Positions 39,417-49,927 are shown, counted from the first letter of the stretch. The stretch is DNA of 64,000 bases from Promethearchaeota archaeon (GCA_008080735.1 SHMW01000009.1:28117-92116), one strand, 5' to 3'. Translations and numbers: made by a program. The notes: generated from the letters alone by a model not told the origin.

Positions 39417-40277
39417 TTAGAATTCGGAAAAATCTTCTTCTAAAAATTCTCGGAACATTCGTTTTTTTTTCTCCTCTTCAATCTGCGGTTTTGTAATTAT
39501 GGGATCACCTGCTTTTTCCAGTATTTCTTGAATGGTGGTGATATCATAATTGATCTTAAATGATCCTCCAGTAACGTAGCGAACGACTTGCTCTTGATTT
39601 ATCTTGAGGCGAAGGATATATCCTAATCCAAAATAAAATTGGTGCTCTGGGATCGGATTTATTGCGCTCTTACTTGTATCATCTTTAAGCATTTCGTAAA
39701 GAATATTTTTACTTGCGGTATGATCTTCGACTTCGAACGCAAGGTAATAGAGCGCATGATACCAAATTTTATCTCGTTTGTCTTGAATATAATCCAGAAA
39801 ATCATCCTCAGTAGTAGCCTCCCGCTGCTCCTCTTCTTTCTTTTTTTCGCGAAGTTCTTCTTGTATGCGTTTTTCAATATCGTCAGAAAGAGAAGAGGTG
39901 GGTTTTTGAGAGTCTGATTTTCCCTGGGATAAGGTTTCTTCCTGTTTTACCGTATCAACGGCTTGTTTCATCTGCATCAACTCCTCCAAATCCATTTTTC
40001 CAAGATCAGAGAAGTCTACCAGCATCTCTTCTTTCGATTCTAAAGTGTCTTGAACCTCGTCCATAGGTTCCTCTTCTTCTAAAACTTCAAGGGCTTCTCC
40101 ACTCTGCTCCACTTCTTTAACTTGAGAGATTGCTTTTTTCATATCTTCAATTTCTTCCATATCTAACTCTTCTAAATCAGAATAATCAGACTGGAGCTCC
40201 GCAATCTCATTCAAATACACTTGATAATCTTCATTTTCTTCCTTTGCGATTTTATTGTTTTTCTCCTCTTCGGCCAT
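39417..40277 (-). CDS. acidic hypothetical protein with repeated SDLxxxDxEExxxMKxAV motif and C-terminal helical domain
   Basis: SDLEELDMEEIEDMKKAISQVKEVE and SDLGKMDLEELMQMKQAVDTVKQEE repeats; 286 aa. Confidence 0.6.
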   Translation of the reverse strand: MAEEEKNNKIAKEENEDYQVYLNEIAELQSDYSDLEELDMEEIEDMKKAISQVKEVEQSGEALEVLEEEEPMDEVQDTLESKEEMLVDFSDLGKMDLEELMQMKQAVDTVKQEETLSQGKSDSQKPTSSLSDDIEKRIQEELREKKKEEEQREATTEDDFLDYIQDKRDKIWYHALYYLAFEVEDHTASKNILYEMLKDDTSKSAINPIPEHQFYFGLGYILRLKINQEQVVRYVTGGSFKINYDITTIQEILEKAGDPIITKPQIEEEKKKRMFREFLEEDFSEF

Positions 40278-40391
40278 AACAATCCACCTTACATTAAAGA
40301 TTCCTTCACATTTAGATTATTTATCTACACATCAATATTATTATGAAAATATAATAATTAAAATTATTTTGACCATTTATCATGATAAGCT

Positions 40392-41102
40392 ATGGAAAAA
40401 ATTGCCTTAGAAAAGTATAAAGGAATTATTTGGGATTTAGATGGAGTTATTTTTGATATAACAGAAGCTATCAAAAAAGCAGTGGAGGATGGAGTTGAAA
40501 AATATAATTTAGATGTCCACGTCGACAGTGTATTACAAGAAGTAGCACATTTAATCGAAGAGATTCAACATTATCCTGTACCTAAAATTATTCTTAACTC
40601 ATACAATCTTCTTCAGGTCGATTTTCTAGAAGATATGAGTTATATGAAAAAGCTCAGAATAGCTGTATTTCTTTTTAATCAATTTAATGAATACAGGGAA
40701 GATTGTACTATTTTTAAGAGAATTGATCAGATCATTGAAAAATTACACGAAAAGAACGTCAAATTGGCCATCTTAACGAATAATAAAAGTCAATATGCGG
40801 AGGAAATTCTTGCGAAATTCAATCTAAGTGTGTATTTCCCGACGATTATCGGATTTAATGATGTGTCAGAAGTCAAACCCAGTCCAGAGGGAATTCTTAA
40901 AATCATTGAAAAGTGGAATATGAAGCCTGAAGAGGTAATATTTATTGGAGATATGACGACAGACGTAGATGCAGGAAAGGCAGCTGGTGTAAAAATGGTT
41001 TGTGTTGCAAGTGGTTTAGCAGAGAAAAATGCCCTTTTAGAGCATGATCCAGACTTTTTAGTGGAAAATACCACTGAATTAGAGGAAATATTCAATTTTT
41101 GA
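40392..41102 (+). CDS. HAD hydrolase, phosphoglycolate phosphatase-like
   Basis: IWDLDGVIFD, LAILTNNKSQ, EVKPSPEGI, FIGDMTTDVDAGKAAGV. Confidence 0.85.
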   Translation: MEKIALEKYKGIIWDLDGVIFDITEAIKKAVEDGVEKYNLDVHVDSVLQEVAHLIEEIQHYPVPKIILNSYNLLQVDFLEDMSYMKKLRIAVFLFNQFNEYREDCTIFKRIDQIIEKLHEKNVKLAILTNNKSQYAEEILAKFNLSVYFPTIIGFNDVSEVKPSPEGILKIIEKWNMKPEEVIFIGDMTTDVDAGKAAGVKMVCVASGLAEKNALLEHDPDFLVENTTELEEIFNF

Positions 41103-41122
41103 ATCTTTACTTTTATAATTAT

Positions 41123-42235
41123 TTATAGGAGCTCCTCAATATCTTCGAATTTATAATTGAACTCGTCTGCTATGGGTTTTGAAGTTACCTTTCCTTGAAA
41201 AATATTAACCGCTTCCCTTAAGGATTTTTCTTTTCTGAGTGAACTATGTATATCCTCATTTGCTACTAACTTTACTAAAAAAGGATACATATTTACTGAT
41301 AATGCTTCAGTTGAAGTTCGTGGATAGGCACCAGGCATATTAGTAACGCCATAATGGATAATATCTTCTTGAATAAATATTGGGTCTTCATGAGATGTTG
41401 GTTTACTTGTTTCAATACAACCACCTTGATCAATCGCAATATCAACAATAACAGATCCTTTATCCATTTGCTGAATCATATCTCTGGAAATTATTCGTGG
41501 CGCTTTAGAATCAGGAATATAAACGGAGCCTATTAAGATATTTGCATTTCCTATATAGTCCCTAAGATTATGTAAATTGGACATTAAAACAGATATGCCG
41601 TTAGGTAAAATCTGATTTAAATAACGAATACGATCCATATTCTTTTCTAAAATAATTACATGAGCACCCAAACCATAAGCAGACATAGCAGCACTATATC
41701 CTGCTGTGCCTCCTCCAAGTATTACTACGTTTCCACGGTATACCCCCGATGATCCACCCAATAATACTCCAGAACCTCCATTATGGGTTGATAATAAATT
41801 CGATGCAACAATAATAGACATTTTTCCTGCTATTTCTGACATGGGTTCAAGAATTGGAGCTTCTTTGTCAATTCTAACTGATTCAAATGCAATAGCTGTA
41901 GAATTTCCATCTATAAAAATTTTAGTTAAATTATGATTTGCTGCTAAATGAAGAAACGAAAAAATTACAGGTCCGGGTTCAAAAAAATTTAGTTCTTCTT
42001 TAACTGGTTCTTTAACTTTAACTATTATATCGGATATGGCATAAGTATCTTTCTTTGAATTAATAATCTTTGCTCCAACAGATTCATAATCATTATTAGA
42101 AAAACCCGCAATTTTACCAGCATCAGTTTCAACGAAGATTTCATGCCCTTTATTAACTAGGTCTTCAATATTTGCTGGTATTAACGCAACCCTTCCTTCT
42201 CCCTTCTTAATTTCTTTCGGAATACCAATTTTCAA
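41123..42235 (-). CDS. ald: alanine dehydrogenase
   Basis: [89 protein letters not shown]. Confidence 0.92.
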   Translation of the reverse strand: MKIGIPKEIKKGEGRVALIPANIEDLVNKGHEIFVETDAGKIAGFSNNDYESVGAKIINSKKDTYAISDIIVKVKEPVKEELNFFEPGPVIFSFLHLAANHNLTKIFIDGNSTAIAFESVRIDKEAPILEPMSEIAGKMSIIVASNLLSTHNGGSGVLLGGSSGVYRGNVVILGGGTAGYSAAMSAYGLGAHVIILEKNMDRIRYLNQILPNGISVLMSNLHNLRDYIGNANILIGSVYIPDSKAPRIISRDMIQQMDKGSVIVDIAIDQGGCIETSKPTSHEDPIFIQEDIIHYGVTNMPGAYPRTSTEALSVNMYPFLVKLVANEDIHSSLRKEKSLREAVNIFQGKVTSKPIADEFNYKFEDIEELL

Positions 42236-42495
42236 ATTTATTAAACCTCTATAATTAGCTTATATTTTATATATTCTTTACTTTATTTTTAATTTTTATA
42301 TATATATGCGTTTTATCTAAGTTAGTTAATCTTTTGAATGGGAATATTGGGGAATCTACTTTACAAAACATTATTGAAACTTAAAAATATAAAAACTTAT
42401 CAGACTTAAATCCCTCTTTAGATGAAAAATTAGCAAATAGGAATATAAGAAAATTTTAAAAAAAACTTATAAAAGAAATGGAAAATAAGAAAATT

Positions 42496-44748
42496 TTAGC
42501 TTCTCCTATAGAGAAATCGTTCCCATGAGCTTACATTAGGAAGCTCTACTTTTGCACCCTTTCGCTTTCGAATGTCTAAAATGAGTTCATCCTCTAAACT
42601 TCGGGGGACTTGCTCAAAACCATAGAACTCATATCCGAAAAAGGCACGTCCTTGTGTGGAACTGCGAATCTCGTCCGCGATGCCAATCGTCTCACTGGCA
42701 GGTAGTAAGCCGTCGATCACCACATATTCACCTTGCGGTTGTACATTATTCACGCGACCTCGATGCTTGTTAATGATTGCTAATACACCCGCTTCAGAAC
42801 CTTGTGGTGTTTTAATGTCAATCTTTTGGACCGGCTCGTATAAATGTGGGTCTGCATCTATCATAGCAAGGGAAAGAGCGGCAAATGTCATGCTTGCGAT
42901 CTGGTTATAGCCTGTATGCGCGGGATCTTCGTGAATGGTCATATCTGTAAATACTGCCTTGATTCCCATTGCGGGCTCTTTTGCCAATACACACGAATCA
43001 ATCCAATCCCGAAATGCTGCTGTTAAATAAGACTTCACTCTGTCAAATCTTTGCAGACCTTTCGTCCCATTTACTAACACATTACCTTTATACACATCCA
43101 CCACCCGTTTCGCTTCTTTTGAGTCCCAATTGGCCTCTTCGCGTAAAATTTCGGCACGTTCTCTATCATTCATCAAGTCGGTAATTTTTCCTTGTTCTAA
43201 TAATTCCTCAGTGTCCTCATCTAAGGGTTCGAGAAAGAGTTGTAATCGATTATGCGCGTTTGAGGATTTGGTATGGAATTCCCTGCTCTTTTTCTTGATT
43301 TTTTCTCGATAGACTATAATTGGCTCGCCGATATCAATCTCTACTTGGTTGTTGATTCTCTTTGTTAAAATGTCTATCTGGAGCGGGTCTATTCCTGAAA
43401 GGATGTACTCTTTGCTCTCCTTATCTAAGCGGAATTCAGCAGTGGGGTCAGCCATGAGCCATTTCTTTACGACCTGTCCAAGCTTCGCAAGGTCTTGTGG
43501 GTCTTTTGGTTTGATGCTTCGAGACACTACTGCTTCACATGCATAACTGATACTTTCGAACGAGGGTACCGTTGATGCATCTTCTTTACTGTCGGGAGCA
43601 TTCTCCGCGGCGATAAAGGATTCACCAGAGGGACAAATAAATCCGTAAAGGGCGAAAAGGTTTCCCGCAGGGACACGATCGATATCCAAAATGTCGGTAA
43701 TTTCCATTACTCCTAAACGTTTAATTCTCTGTGTTTTTCGTTGATTGACCAAATAGATCTCGTCTGTCGAATCTAACGTTCCAGAAAATACCCGCCCTAT
43801 AAGTGTCGCACGATAATTTTGCTTAGGATCAAGGAAGATCTTTGTAATCATCCCTGACAAGGGACCCTTTGGATCGCTCTTTACTAAAGCCTCTCCTAAT
43901 TCTGATTCAACATCGCCAGACCAAATCTTCGGAATTCGGTATTTCGAAGCGGTGACTGGATCAGGGATATGGTCTACAACCATTCTCAGCATAGGCTCGT
44001 CCAATGGTAAATTTTTTCGAAGCCATGGGATATCTCCTTCATTATACTTTTCAAACACCTTTAATGGAGTGTAATCATGCTCTTTCAGGATTTCATACGT
44101 AAAACCCCATCCGTGTTTTGCTGATCCTACAGCTACAGAGTTTTGTGCAAACTCCACACCCCAATCCGACCATTCCGGTCGCACTTTTTTAATTAAATTA
44201 TTCACTTGCTTGGTAATTTCATCAATTCTTTGGTAGGTTTCTTCGGGGCTTAGTTTCAACTCACTAATTAATCTGTCAACTTTATTAATAAATAGTACGG
44301 GTTTACACAGCTCGTTTCCAACGGCTAGTCTGATATTGGTTTCTGTCTGCGTCATAACACCTTCAAGGGCATCGACCAAAATGATACACCCATCAGAACC
44401 TCGTAATGCTCTGGACACTTCTCCGGTAAATGAGATATGTCCCGGAGTGTCATTAATCTGAAAGATATATTCTTCTTCATTATCGGGCTCTCGTGGATCG
44501 TTAAATGAGAGGAGAACTACGCTTGTAAAGATGGTAATTCCGCGTGCTTGCTCTTCCTCGTCTGAGTCGGTCATCTGTAATTGACCTGCATCTTCTTCGC
44601 GCATAAGACCTGCTCTTCGCATCAGGTAATCGGATGCGGTAGTCTTACCATGGTCGATGTGCGCAACGATCGAAAAGATTCTCTTCTTTTCATAAGAGCC
44701 AGTGGTGATCTCCTTCGCAATAGTCTCAGGGTTCTTAATTTTCACCAT
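42496..44748 (-). CDS. fusA: translation elongation factor 2 (aEF2 or EF-2 paralogue)
   Basis: FSIVAHIDHGKTTASDYL, DEEEQARGITI, NDTPGHISFTGEVSRALRGSDGCIILVDALEGVMTQTE, INKVDRL; archaeal EF-2 length and C-terminal domains; divergent diphthamide loop. Confidence 0.92.
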   Translation of the reverse strand: MVKIKNPETIAKEITTGSYEKKRIFSIVAHIDHGKTTASDYLMRRAGLMREEDAGQLQMTDSDEEEQARGITIFTSVVLLSFNDPREPDNEEEYIFQINDTPGHISFTGEVSRALRGSDGCIILVDALEGVMTQTETNIRLAVGNELCKPVLFINKVDRLISELKLSPEETYQRIDEITKQVNNLIKKVRPEWSDWGVEFAQNSVAVGSAKHGWGFTYEILKEHDYTPLKVFEKYNEGDIPWLRKNLPLDEPMLRMVVDHIPDPVTASKYRIPKIWSGDVESELGEALVKSDPKGPLSGMITKIFLDPKQNYRATLIGRVFSGTLDSTDEIYLVNQRKTQRIKRLGVMEITDILDIDRVPAGNLFALYGFICPSGESFIAAENAPDSKEDASTVPSFESISYACEAVVSRSIKPKDPQDLAKLGQVVKKWLMADPTAEFRLDKESKEYILSGIDPLQIDILTKRINNQVEIDIGEPIIVYREKIKKKSREFHTKSSNAHNRLQLFLEPLDEDTEELLEQGKITDLMNDRERAEILREEANWDSKEAKRVVDVYKGNVLVNGTKGLQRFDRVKSYLTAAFRDWIDSCVLAKEPAMGIKAVFTDMTIHEDPAHTGYNQIASMTFAALSLAMIDADPHLYEPVQKIDIKTPQGSEAGVLAIINKHRGRVNNVQPQGEYVVIDGLLPASETIGIADEIRSSTQGRAFFGYEFYGFEQVPRSLEDELILDIRKRKGAKVELPNVSSWERFLYRRS

Positions 44749-45075
44749 AATAACTTCACAATCTAATACTGATAATTTTTAAAATTTAGTTTATTCAAAT
44801 CGAAAATAAAATTTCTTTCTTGATGTAGTAAATATACAAAACCATAAAAATTTTATGTATAACTTAGAAAGAAATTAGAGGAATGGTTTCAAGGATGGAT
44901 TTCCTTCACTTTAGAGCTAAATTGAATCTTTTATATAGGAAATTGAAATATATTCTAGAACAAATTTCAATTTACAATGTTATTACATCGTATTTCATTG
45001 CAAAATATATGGGAAATTTTTCATGATTGGGAATTCTTTTATTGATCCTAAAAACTCGATTTACGCTCATAATGA

Positions 45076-45441
45076 TTATTTTAGTATGGTATGATAAAGA
45101 AATCCAAGTCCATGAGGTGTTGCTTTCCAGCCTGTTTTAGTATTCATGAGAAAAAACATTTCTTCGAGCATCGACAAATGATAGTTCAATTGCTCGTCTT
45201 TAAATTGAAAATGCTCGTTCAATTCATCAAAAGAGCGCGCATGAATATCAATAAATTTGAGAATCTCCCGTCGCGTCTTATTGGTCATAACGGAATAGAG
45301 ATGATCATGTTCGTCTTTTGGATCAATATGTTCTGTTTTCTTTAAATATTCGTCCATTTCCTCTTTACTTAAGATACATTTATCTAATATATCATGGCTT
45401 CCGACAAATGTAGAATGGTAGATATCATCATCCTGTTTCAT
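45076..45441 (-). CDS. ArsR-like winged-helix regulator (paralogue of 45701..46066)
   Basis: HDHLYSVMTNKTRREILKFIDIHARSFDELNEHFQFKDEQLNYHLSMLEEM. Confidence 0.75.
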   Translation of the reverse strand: MKQDDDIYHSTFVGSHDILDKCILSKEEMDEYLKKTEHIDPKDEHDHLYSVMTNKTRREILKFIDIHARSFDELNEHFQFKDEQLNYHLSMLEEMFFLMNTKTGWKATPHGLGFLYHTILK

Positions 45442-45700
45442 ATAGAATGATAAGAAAATGGCGCTTATAACATTTATAGAAAATTAAATGGTCAGATTGC
45501 CAAAATATGTGAAAAGAATTTCACTACATTTATTAAATTATTGCGTTAATCATTTATGTTAATTTTGGAAGGATTTTGTTTTAAGAATTATTCACATGAT
45601 CAGATTCTCCTCTATTTATCAATTATTTTAGGAGAAAAAAGAAAGGAAAGAAAAGATAAAAGAAAATACTCTAACGGTTCTCATTTTTACTTATATAGGA

Positions 45701-46066
45701 TTATCTTAAGATTGTATGATACAAGAAGCCGAGTCCTCGTGGAGTTGCTTTCCAGCCGCTTTTAGTATTTATAATGAAATAGACATTCTCGAGCATAGGG
45801 AGATGATAATTCAATTGCTCATCCTCTAAACTAACCTTATCCTTGATTTCTTCAACAGAGCGAGCATTAGTATCGATAAGTTTCAACAGTTCACGTCGGG
45901 TTTGATTGGTCATGACCGAATAGAGATGATCATGCTCCCTCTTCGGATCGATTTCCTCAGTCTTTTGTAAGTATTCATCCATCTCCTCGTCTGTTAATAT
46001 ACTTTTATCCAAGATATCTTGATCCCCCATAAAAGGTGAATGATACGGTTCTTCATCCTCCTTCAT
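45701..46066 (-). CDS. ArsR-like winged-helix regulator (paralogue of 45076..45441)
   Basis: HDHLYSVMTNQTRRELLKLIDTNARSVEEIKDKVSLEDEQLNYHLPMLENV. Confidence 0.75.
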   Translation of the reverse strand: MKEDEEPYHSPFMGDQDILDKSILTDEEMDEYLQKTEEIDPKREHDHLYSVMTNQTRRELLKLIDTNARSVEEIKDKVSLEDEQLNYHLPMLENVYFIINTKSGWKATPRGLGFLYHTILR

Positions 46067-46112
46067 AGGGAAGGATAAGAAAAAGTGATAATAATTATAA
46101 GTCTTATAATAA

Positions 46113-46547
46113 TTATATTTCTACAAAATTCGAAAAGAATTCCTTTACATTCATTAAGCTCTTCGTATTCAAATCCATTACAAATCTAACCGCCTTAACA
46201 TCAGCCAATAGGGTCTTATCTGATTCTCGATAAAGTTTATGACGAAATTTCATCGATTTGGATCCTAATTCCTCAAGAGTTGTCTCTACAAGAATATAGT
46301 CGCCAAAACGAGCGGATCCTTCATAAGAAACTTCCACATGTTTTACTCCCAGCGCAATTTTCTGATGAATCAATTCCTCAACCTTTCGGGAGGTACCCAG
46401 AGAATTCATAAAACTGACAAAACCATCATCAAAATACATCATATAGTTCATGAAATGGACAATTCCCATGGCATCTGTGTCGTTAAAGCGTACTTTTACT
46501 ACAGTCGAATCAGAATGATTTAGAAGATATTCCGTTATATCGCTCAT
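46113..46547 (-). CDS. 4-hydroxybenzoyl-CoA thioesterase-like acyl-CoA thioesterase
   Basis: VRFNDTDAMGIVHFMNYMMYFDDGFVSFM is the hotdog 4HBT signature. Confidence 0.88.
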   Translation of the reverse strand: MSDITEYLLNHSDSTVVKVRFNDTDAMGIVHFMNYMMYFDDGFVSFMNSLGTSRKVEELIHQKIALGVKHVEVSYEGSARFGDYILVETTLEELGSKSMKFRHKLYRESDKTLLADVKAVRFVMDLNTKSLMNVKEFFSNFVEI

Positions 46548-46686
46548 TTAAGTGTTCACCAGATAAATATTTTAAATAGTTTTCCGTTAAAAAGTTTCTA
46601 CTTAGAAATTTCCAACAAAATAATAATCGAAATTATTAATATTGAGAGAAATTTCTATATTTATAGAAGGAACAAAATATTAATCA

Positions 46687-47082
46687 ATGAAAAGTAAAGA
46701 AAAAGTTGATTTATTCTTTGAACGAGCGGAAAATTTCTTAAAAGGAGCCCAAGAGAGATTTCAGGACAGTGATTGGGATCTTACATGTTTTATGGCGGAA
46801 CAATCTGCCCAACTTTATTTGAAAGCAATTATTTTAGAAAAAACAGGAGATTTTCCAAAAACTCATTCAATAAAAGAGTTATTTAGTACGCTGTACAACA
46901 TAACTAAAAATGAGCGTTTTAAATATAATAGACAAAAATTGAGATTTTTAGAAGCTGCCTATTTCAATGCACGTTATTTTACTATTAGTTATGATGAAAA
47001 AGACGCAGAAGATGCGTTAAAGATTGTAAATGAGGTGAAAAAACTTGTTGGAAGCATTAGAAGTGATAAAAAAAAGAAATGA
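46687..47082 (+). CDS. HEPN-domain protein
   Basis: FERAENFLKGAQERFQDSDWDLTCFMAEQSAQLYLKAIILEKTGDFPKTHSIKELF... AAYFNARYF is the HEPN signature. Confidence 0.85.
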   Translation: MKSKEKVDLFFERAENFLKGAQERFQDSDWDLTCFMAEQSAQLYLKAIILEKTGDFPKTHSIKELFSTLYNITKNERFKYNRQKLRFLEAAYFNARYFTISYDEKDAEDALKIVNEVKKLVGSIRSDKKKK

Positions 47083-47083
47083 A

Positions 47084-47407
47084 ATGATCAAAAACAATAG
47101 AAAATATTTAAAAAGAATCAACACTCATATTAAAAAAATTTTGCCCGAGGCACAGAGCTTCTTATTTGGCAGCATTCTCGAAAACAAACTAGTAGCGGGA
47201 AGTGATGTTGATATATTAATCATTGCCGAAGTTCCAAAAAGTCAGATGGAACGAGCAGGAATAATTGTAAGAATCGAAAAGGGAGCCAAATTACCTTACG
47301 TCCATCCATTTGATTTTCATCTCCTTACACAACAAGAATTTGATGATTGGAATTCTATTTATAAGTTAAAGATTAAAAAAATGGAAGAATATCTAAATGC
47401 TAACTAG
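47084..47407 (+). CDS. minimal nucleotidyltransferase (MNT)
   Basis: FLFGSILENKLVAGSDVDILIIAE is the GS...SDxD nucleotidyltransferase motif; directly follows the HEPN gene. Confidence 0.85.
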   Translation: MIKNNRKYLKRINTHIKKILPEAQSFLFGSILENKLVAGSDVDILIIAEVPKSQMERAGIIVRIEKGAKLPYVHPFDFHLLTQQEFDDWNSIYKLKIKKMEEYLNAN

Positions 47408-47496
47408 GAAAATTTATAGTTAAATAATTTTTTGAGTGGATTTGAAACCAAATCAGCATAACTAAGATTATATATGAAACAAATGGATTTAGGATA

Positions 47497-48339
47497 TTAC
47501 CCACTTAAGAAATCTAGCATATCTATTATCACTTCTTTTCTATTTCGCATAAAGAGGTTATGACCATAGTTCTCATAAAGTTTCAATTGTGCATTCGGTA
47601 TACCCTCAGCGGTTTTTTTTACATCCTCAGCGGTATATCCTATATCTTGTGCTCCGCTTAAAACTAATGTAGATGCCTTAATATCTTTCAACCGATTTAT
47701 AAAATTCATTTCTCTATCTCCCTGAATTTCATTGAGAAAGTCATTCGGATACTCAACATCTCCTATGAATTTTCTTCCAAACAATAAAATTAATGGATTC
47801 ACTATAGCCTTCAAAAATCGTGTACTATAGACCATATCAGTGATCGCCGTCATCGATTTACCGTATTTCGCTTGTTTAAAATAGTCTGCCGCCTTTTTTT
47901 CGATTTTCGCTCCTTCTTCGCTCAGTCGATATGCAGTAGAAATGAGTATAAGTTTCTTAACAACGTCAGGATGATCAGCCGCTAAATATTGAGCGATTTG
48001 TCCTCCTGTAGAAGTACCCATGATATTTACTGGAAAATTAAATGTTTTGCGTATCAAATCGGCATAATCTTCAGCCATTTTATCAAACAGATACCCTTCG
48101 GGTAAATTTGGTCAGCGTCCGATAAGATAATAAGTGAAGTCTTCAGTGAGCAATTTACCCGACTTTATGAATTCCTTCAGCATCATCCCAGACGGGGGTT
48201 TATGTATGAATGATAATGCTTCAATTTCGATGAGAATTTCTGATTTGTTGCCCATACGTGCGTATGGTAATCTATTTTTAAAATACCCCGTCTCAATCCC
48301 ATATTTTTCCTTTAATTTTCTATCTTTATCTTTTTTCAA
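47497..48339 (-). pseudogene. alpha/beta hydrolase interrupted by one in-frame TGA
   Basis: ORFs 48112..48339 and 47497..48078 are in the same frame, joined as ...YYLIGR-[TGA]-PNLPEGYLFDK-MAEDYADLIRK...MGTSTGGQIAQYLAADHPD; continuous hydrolase protein except the stop. Confidence 0.7.
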
Positions 48340-48514
48340 AATTTTAATTATCCATATATGTGTTATATTATAATGTTCATAGAATCTACTCTATTTAAAA
48401 TTGTTTTTTGGTCGCAAAATTCATGTACACACTAATGGTATTTAATCTCTTCAGATGAATAAAAAAGTCAATAAACTCAAAAAAAGAAAAAAATATGAAA
48501 TTATTTATATATGG

Positions 48515-49927
48515 TTATTCCTCGTACTTAATGCCCAATTCTTCTAATCTAGCTTTCTCTTTAGCTTCATGGATTTGAGCTAATTTTTGTTTTGTACCTT
48601 GCCATTCCGGTCCATCTAACGGATACCAATACATGGCAATAAAACAGACAAAAAGTAAAAGCGCAGGGATAAGCATCCATCCAATTATAATGCCGGTTTC
48701 AGCCAAAGAATCTTGGTTACCCACCATGCTTTCAGTGGAGATATAGCCAAATGCTCCTATGATGAGGAGAAAAGCGCTCTGAGCAAGGTTGATGGCATAT
48801 TTAGTTACAAAACTATTGACTCCGGCATACATTCCTTCTCGCCGTTCACCAGATACGCTCTCATCGTAATCAATTACATCACCATTCATCATGGGAATGA
48901 GGTAGAGCCCACCGCAGAGTCCCATCCCGATCCCAATAAAACCTATCATCGTAGGAATTAAAAACCTTCCTAAGATTAAGATGAGGAAACATCCAGCAGA
49001 AAAGCTTGCCAACATTATTTGCATCGATTTTTTTACACCAAACTCATGTCCTTTAATGATAAAGAGATAAACACCCACAAATACTCCAACTATCAACATT
49101 AAGATCAAGGCGAGAAAATTAGTTTCTAATTCATCTGTATAGTAGAAGAGACCAAACATCAAACCGCTTTGGACATATATGATGGTAAAGCTAATTATTT
49201 CGAAGATAAGGAAAGATTTATTGGTCAGTGTCTTTTTCAAAGAATCAATAAATGGAACAGGTTCTTCTTGGCGTTGGTGTACTTTTTCTTCGTAGAAAAA
49301 TGTACTTAGAAAGACGATGGCGCCTACTGCAATCCCCAAGATGATATGGAATAGTATGTAAAACGTAAGATCTCCACTTGAGCTGGGTTTAAGCGCTGGT
49401 AAAATAAACAACGGGGTTGCCATAGCGAACACACTGAATATTACCTTCCAAATGAAGATGGTGCCTCTAGCTTTATTTGAAACCGCCATTTCATAGGGCA
49501 TCACATATAGACTGGTCGCAACTGCGGTATATAGGGTATCATACAGAAATAAAGTAATGAGAAATTGGAAAAACATTATCAATTGATTACTTTCTGTGCC
49601 CGGGATGGGAAGCCAACATAAAATGTAGGAAAGCCCTAAAATTGGACCACCATACCGAATATAGGGAATCCTTCGACCAAGCTTATGTCTAGTTCTATCA
49701 CTAATCGACCCAAAAATTGGATCATTTATAATATTCCAAAACCCGAATAGACTCAGCACAATTACAGAATAGATGGGATCCAAACCTCTTGTAGTGGTGA
49801 AATAATACGTTAAAGTTCCGCCTCCGATTATTGTTTGAGCAAATGCTACAATTCCATCCGCACCCGATACTGAGATTCGGCTTTTTAAGGGAACATATTC
49901 TTCTTTCAAGTTCTTGTTTTCACTCAT
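48515..49927 (-). CDS. MFS transporter, GPH (glycoside-pentoside-hexuronide:cation symporter)-like
   Basis: About 12 TM; NIINDPIFGSISDRTRHKLGRRIPYIRYGGP near the N-terminus is typical of the MelB/GPH group; M at 49927 preferred over 49963. Confidence 0.8.
   Translation of the reverse strand: MSENKNLKEEYVPLKSRISVSGADGIVAFAQTIIGGGTLTYYFTTTRGLDPIYSVIVLSLFGFWNIINDPIFGSISDRTRHKLGRRIPYIRYGGPILGLSYILCWLPIPGTESNQLIMFFQFLITLFLYDTLYTAVATSLYVMPYEMAVSNKARGTIFIWKVIFSVFAMATPLFILPALKPSSSGDLTFYILFHIILGIAVGAIVFLSTFFYEEKVHQRQEEPVPFIDSLKKTLTNKSFLIFEIISFTIIYVQSGLMFGLFYYTDELETNFLALILMLIVGVFVGVYLFIIKGHEFGVKKSMQIMLASFSAGCFLILILGRFLIPTMIGFIGIGMGLCGGLYLIPMMNGDVIDYDESVSGERREGMYAGVNSFVTKYAINLAQSAFLLIIGAFGYISTESMVGNQDSLAETGIIIGWMLIPALLLFVCFIAMYWYPLDGPEWQGTKQKLAQIHEAKEKARLEELGIKYEE

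Noticed and set aside
42656-43546. Several plus-strand ORFs across EF-2
   Set aside because: Antisense shadows of the EF-2 coding sequence.
48112-48114. Selenocysteine (UGA) decoding of the hydrolase TGA
   Set aside because: The homologous position appears to be Arg rather than Cys and I saw no SECIS-like element; nonsense mutation or error is simpler.
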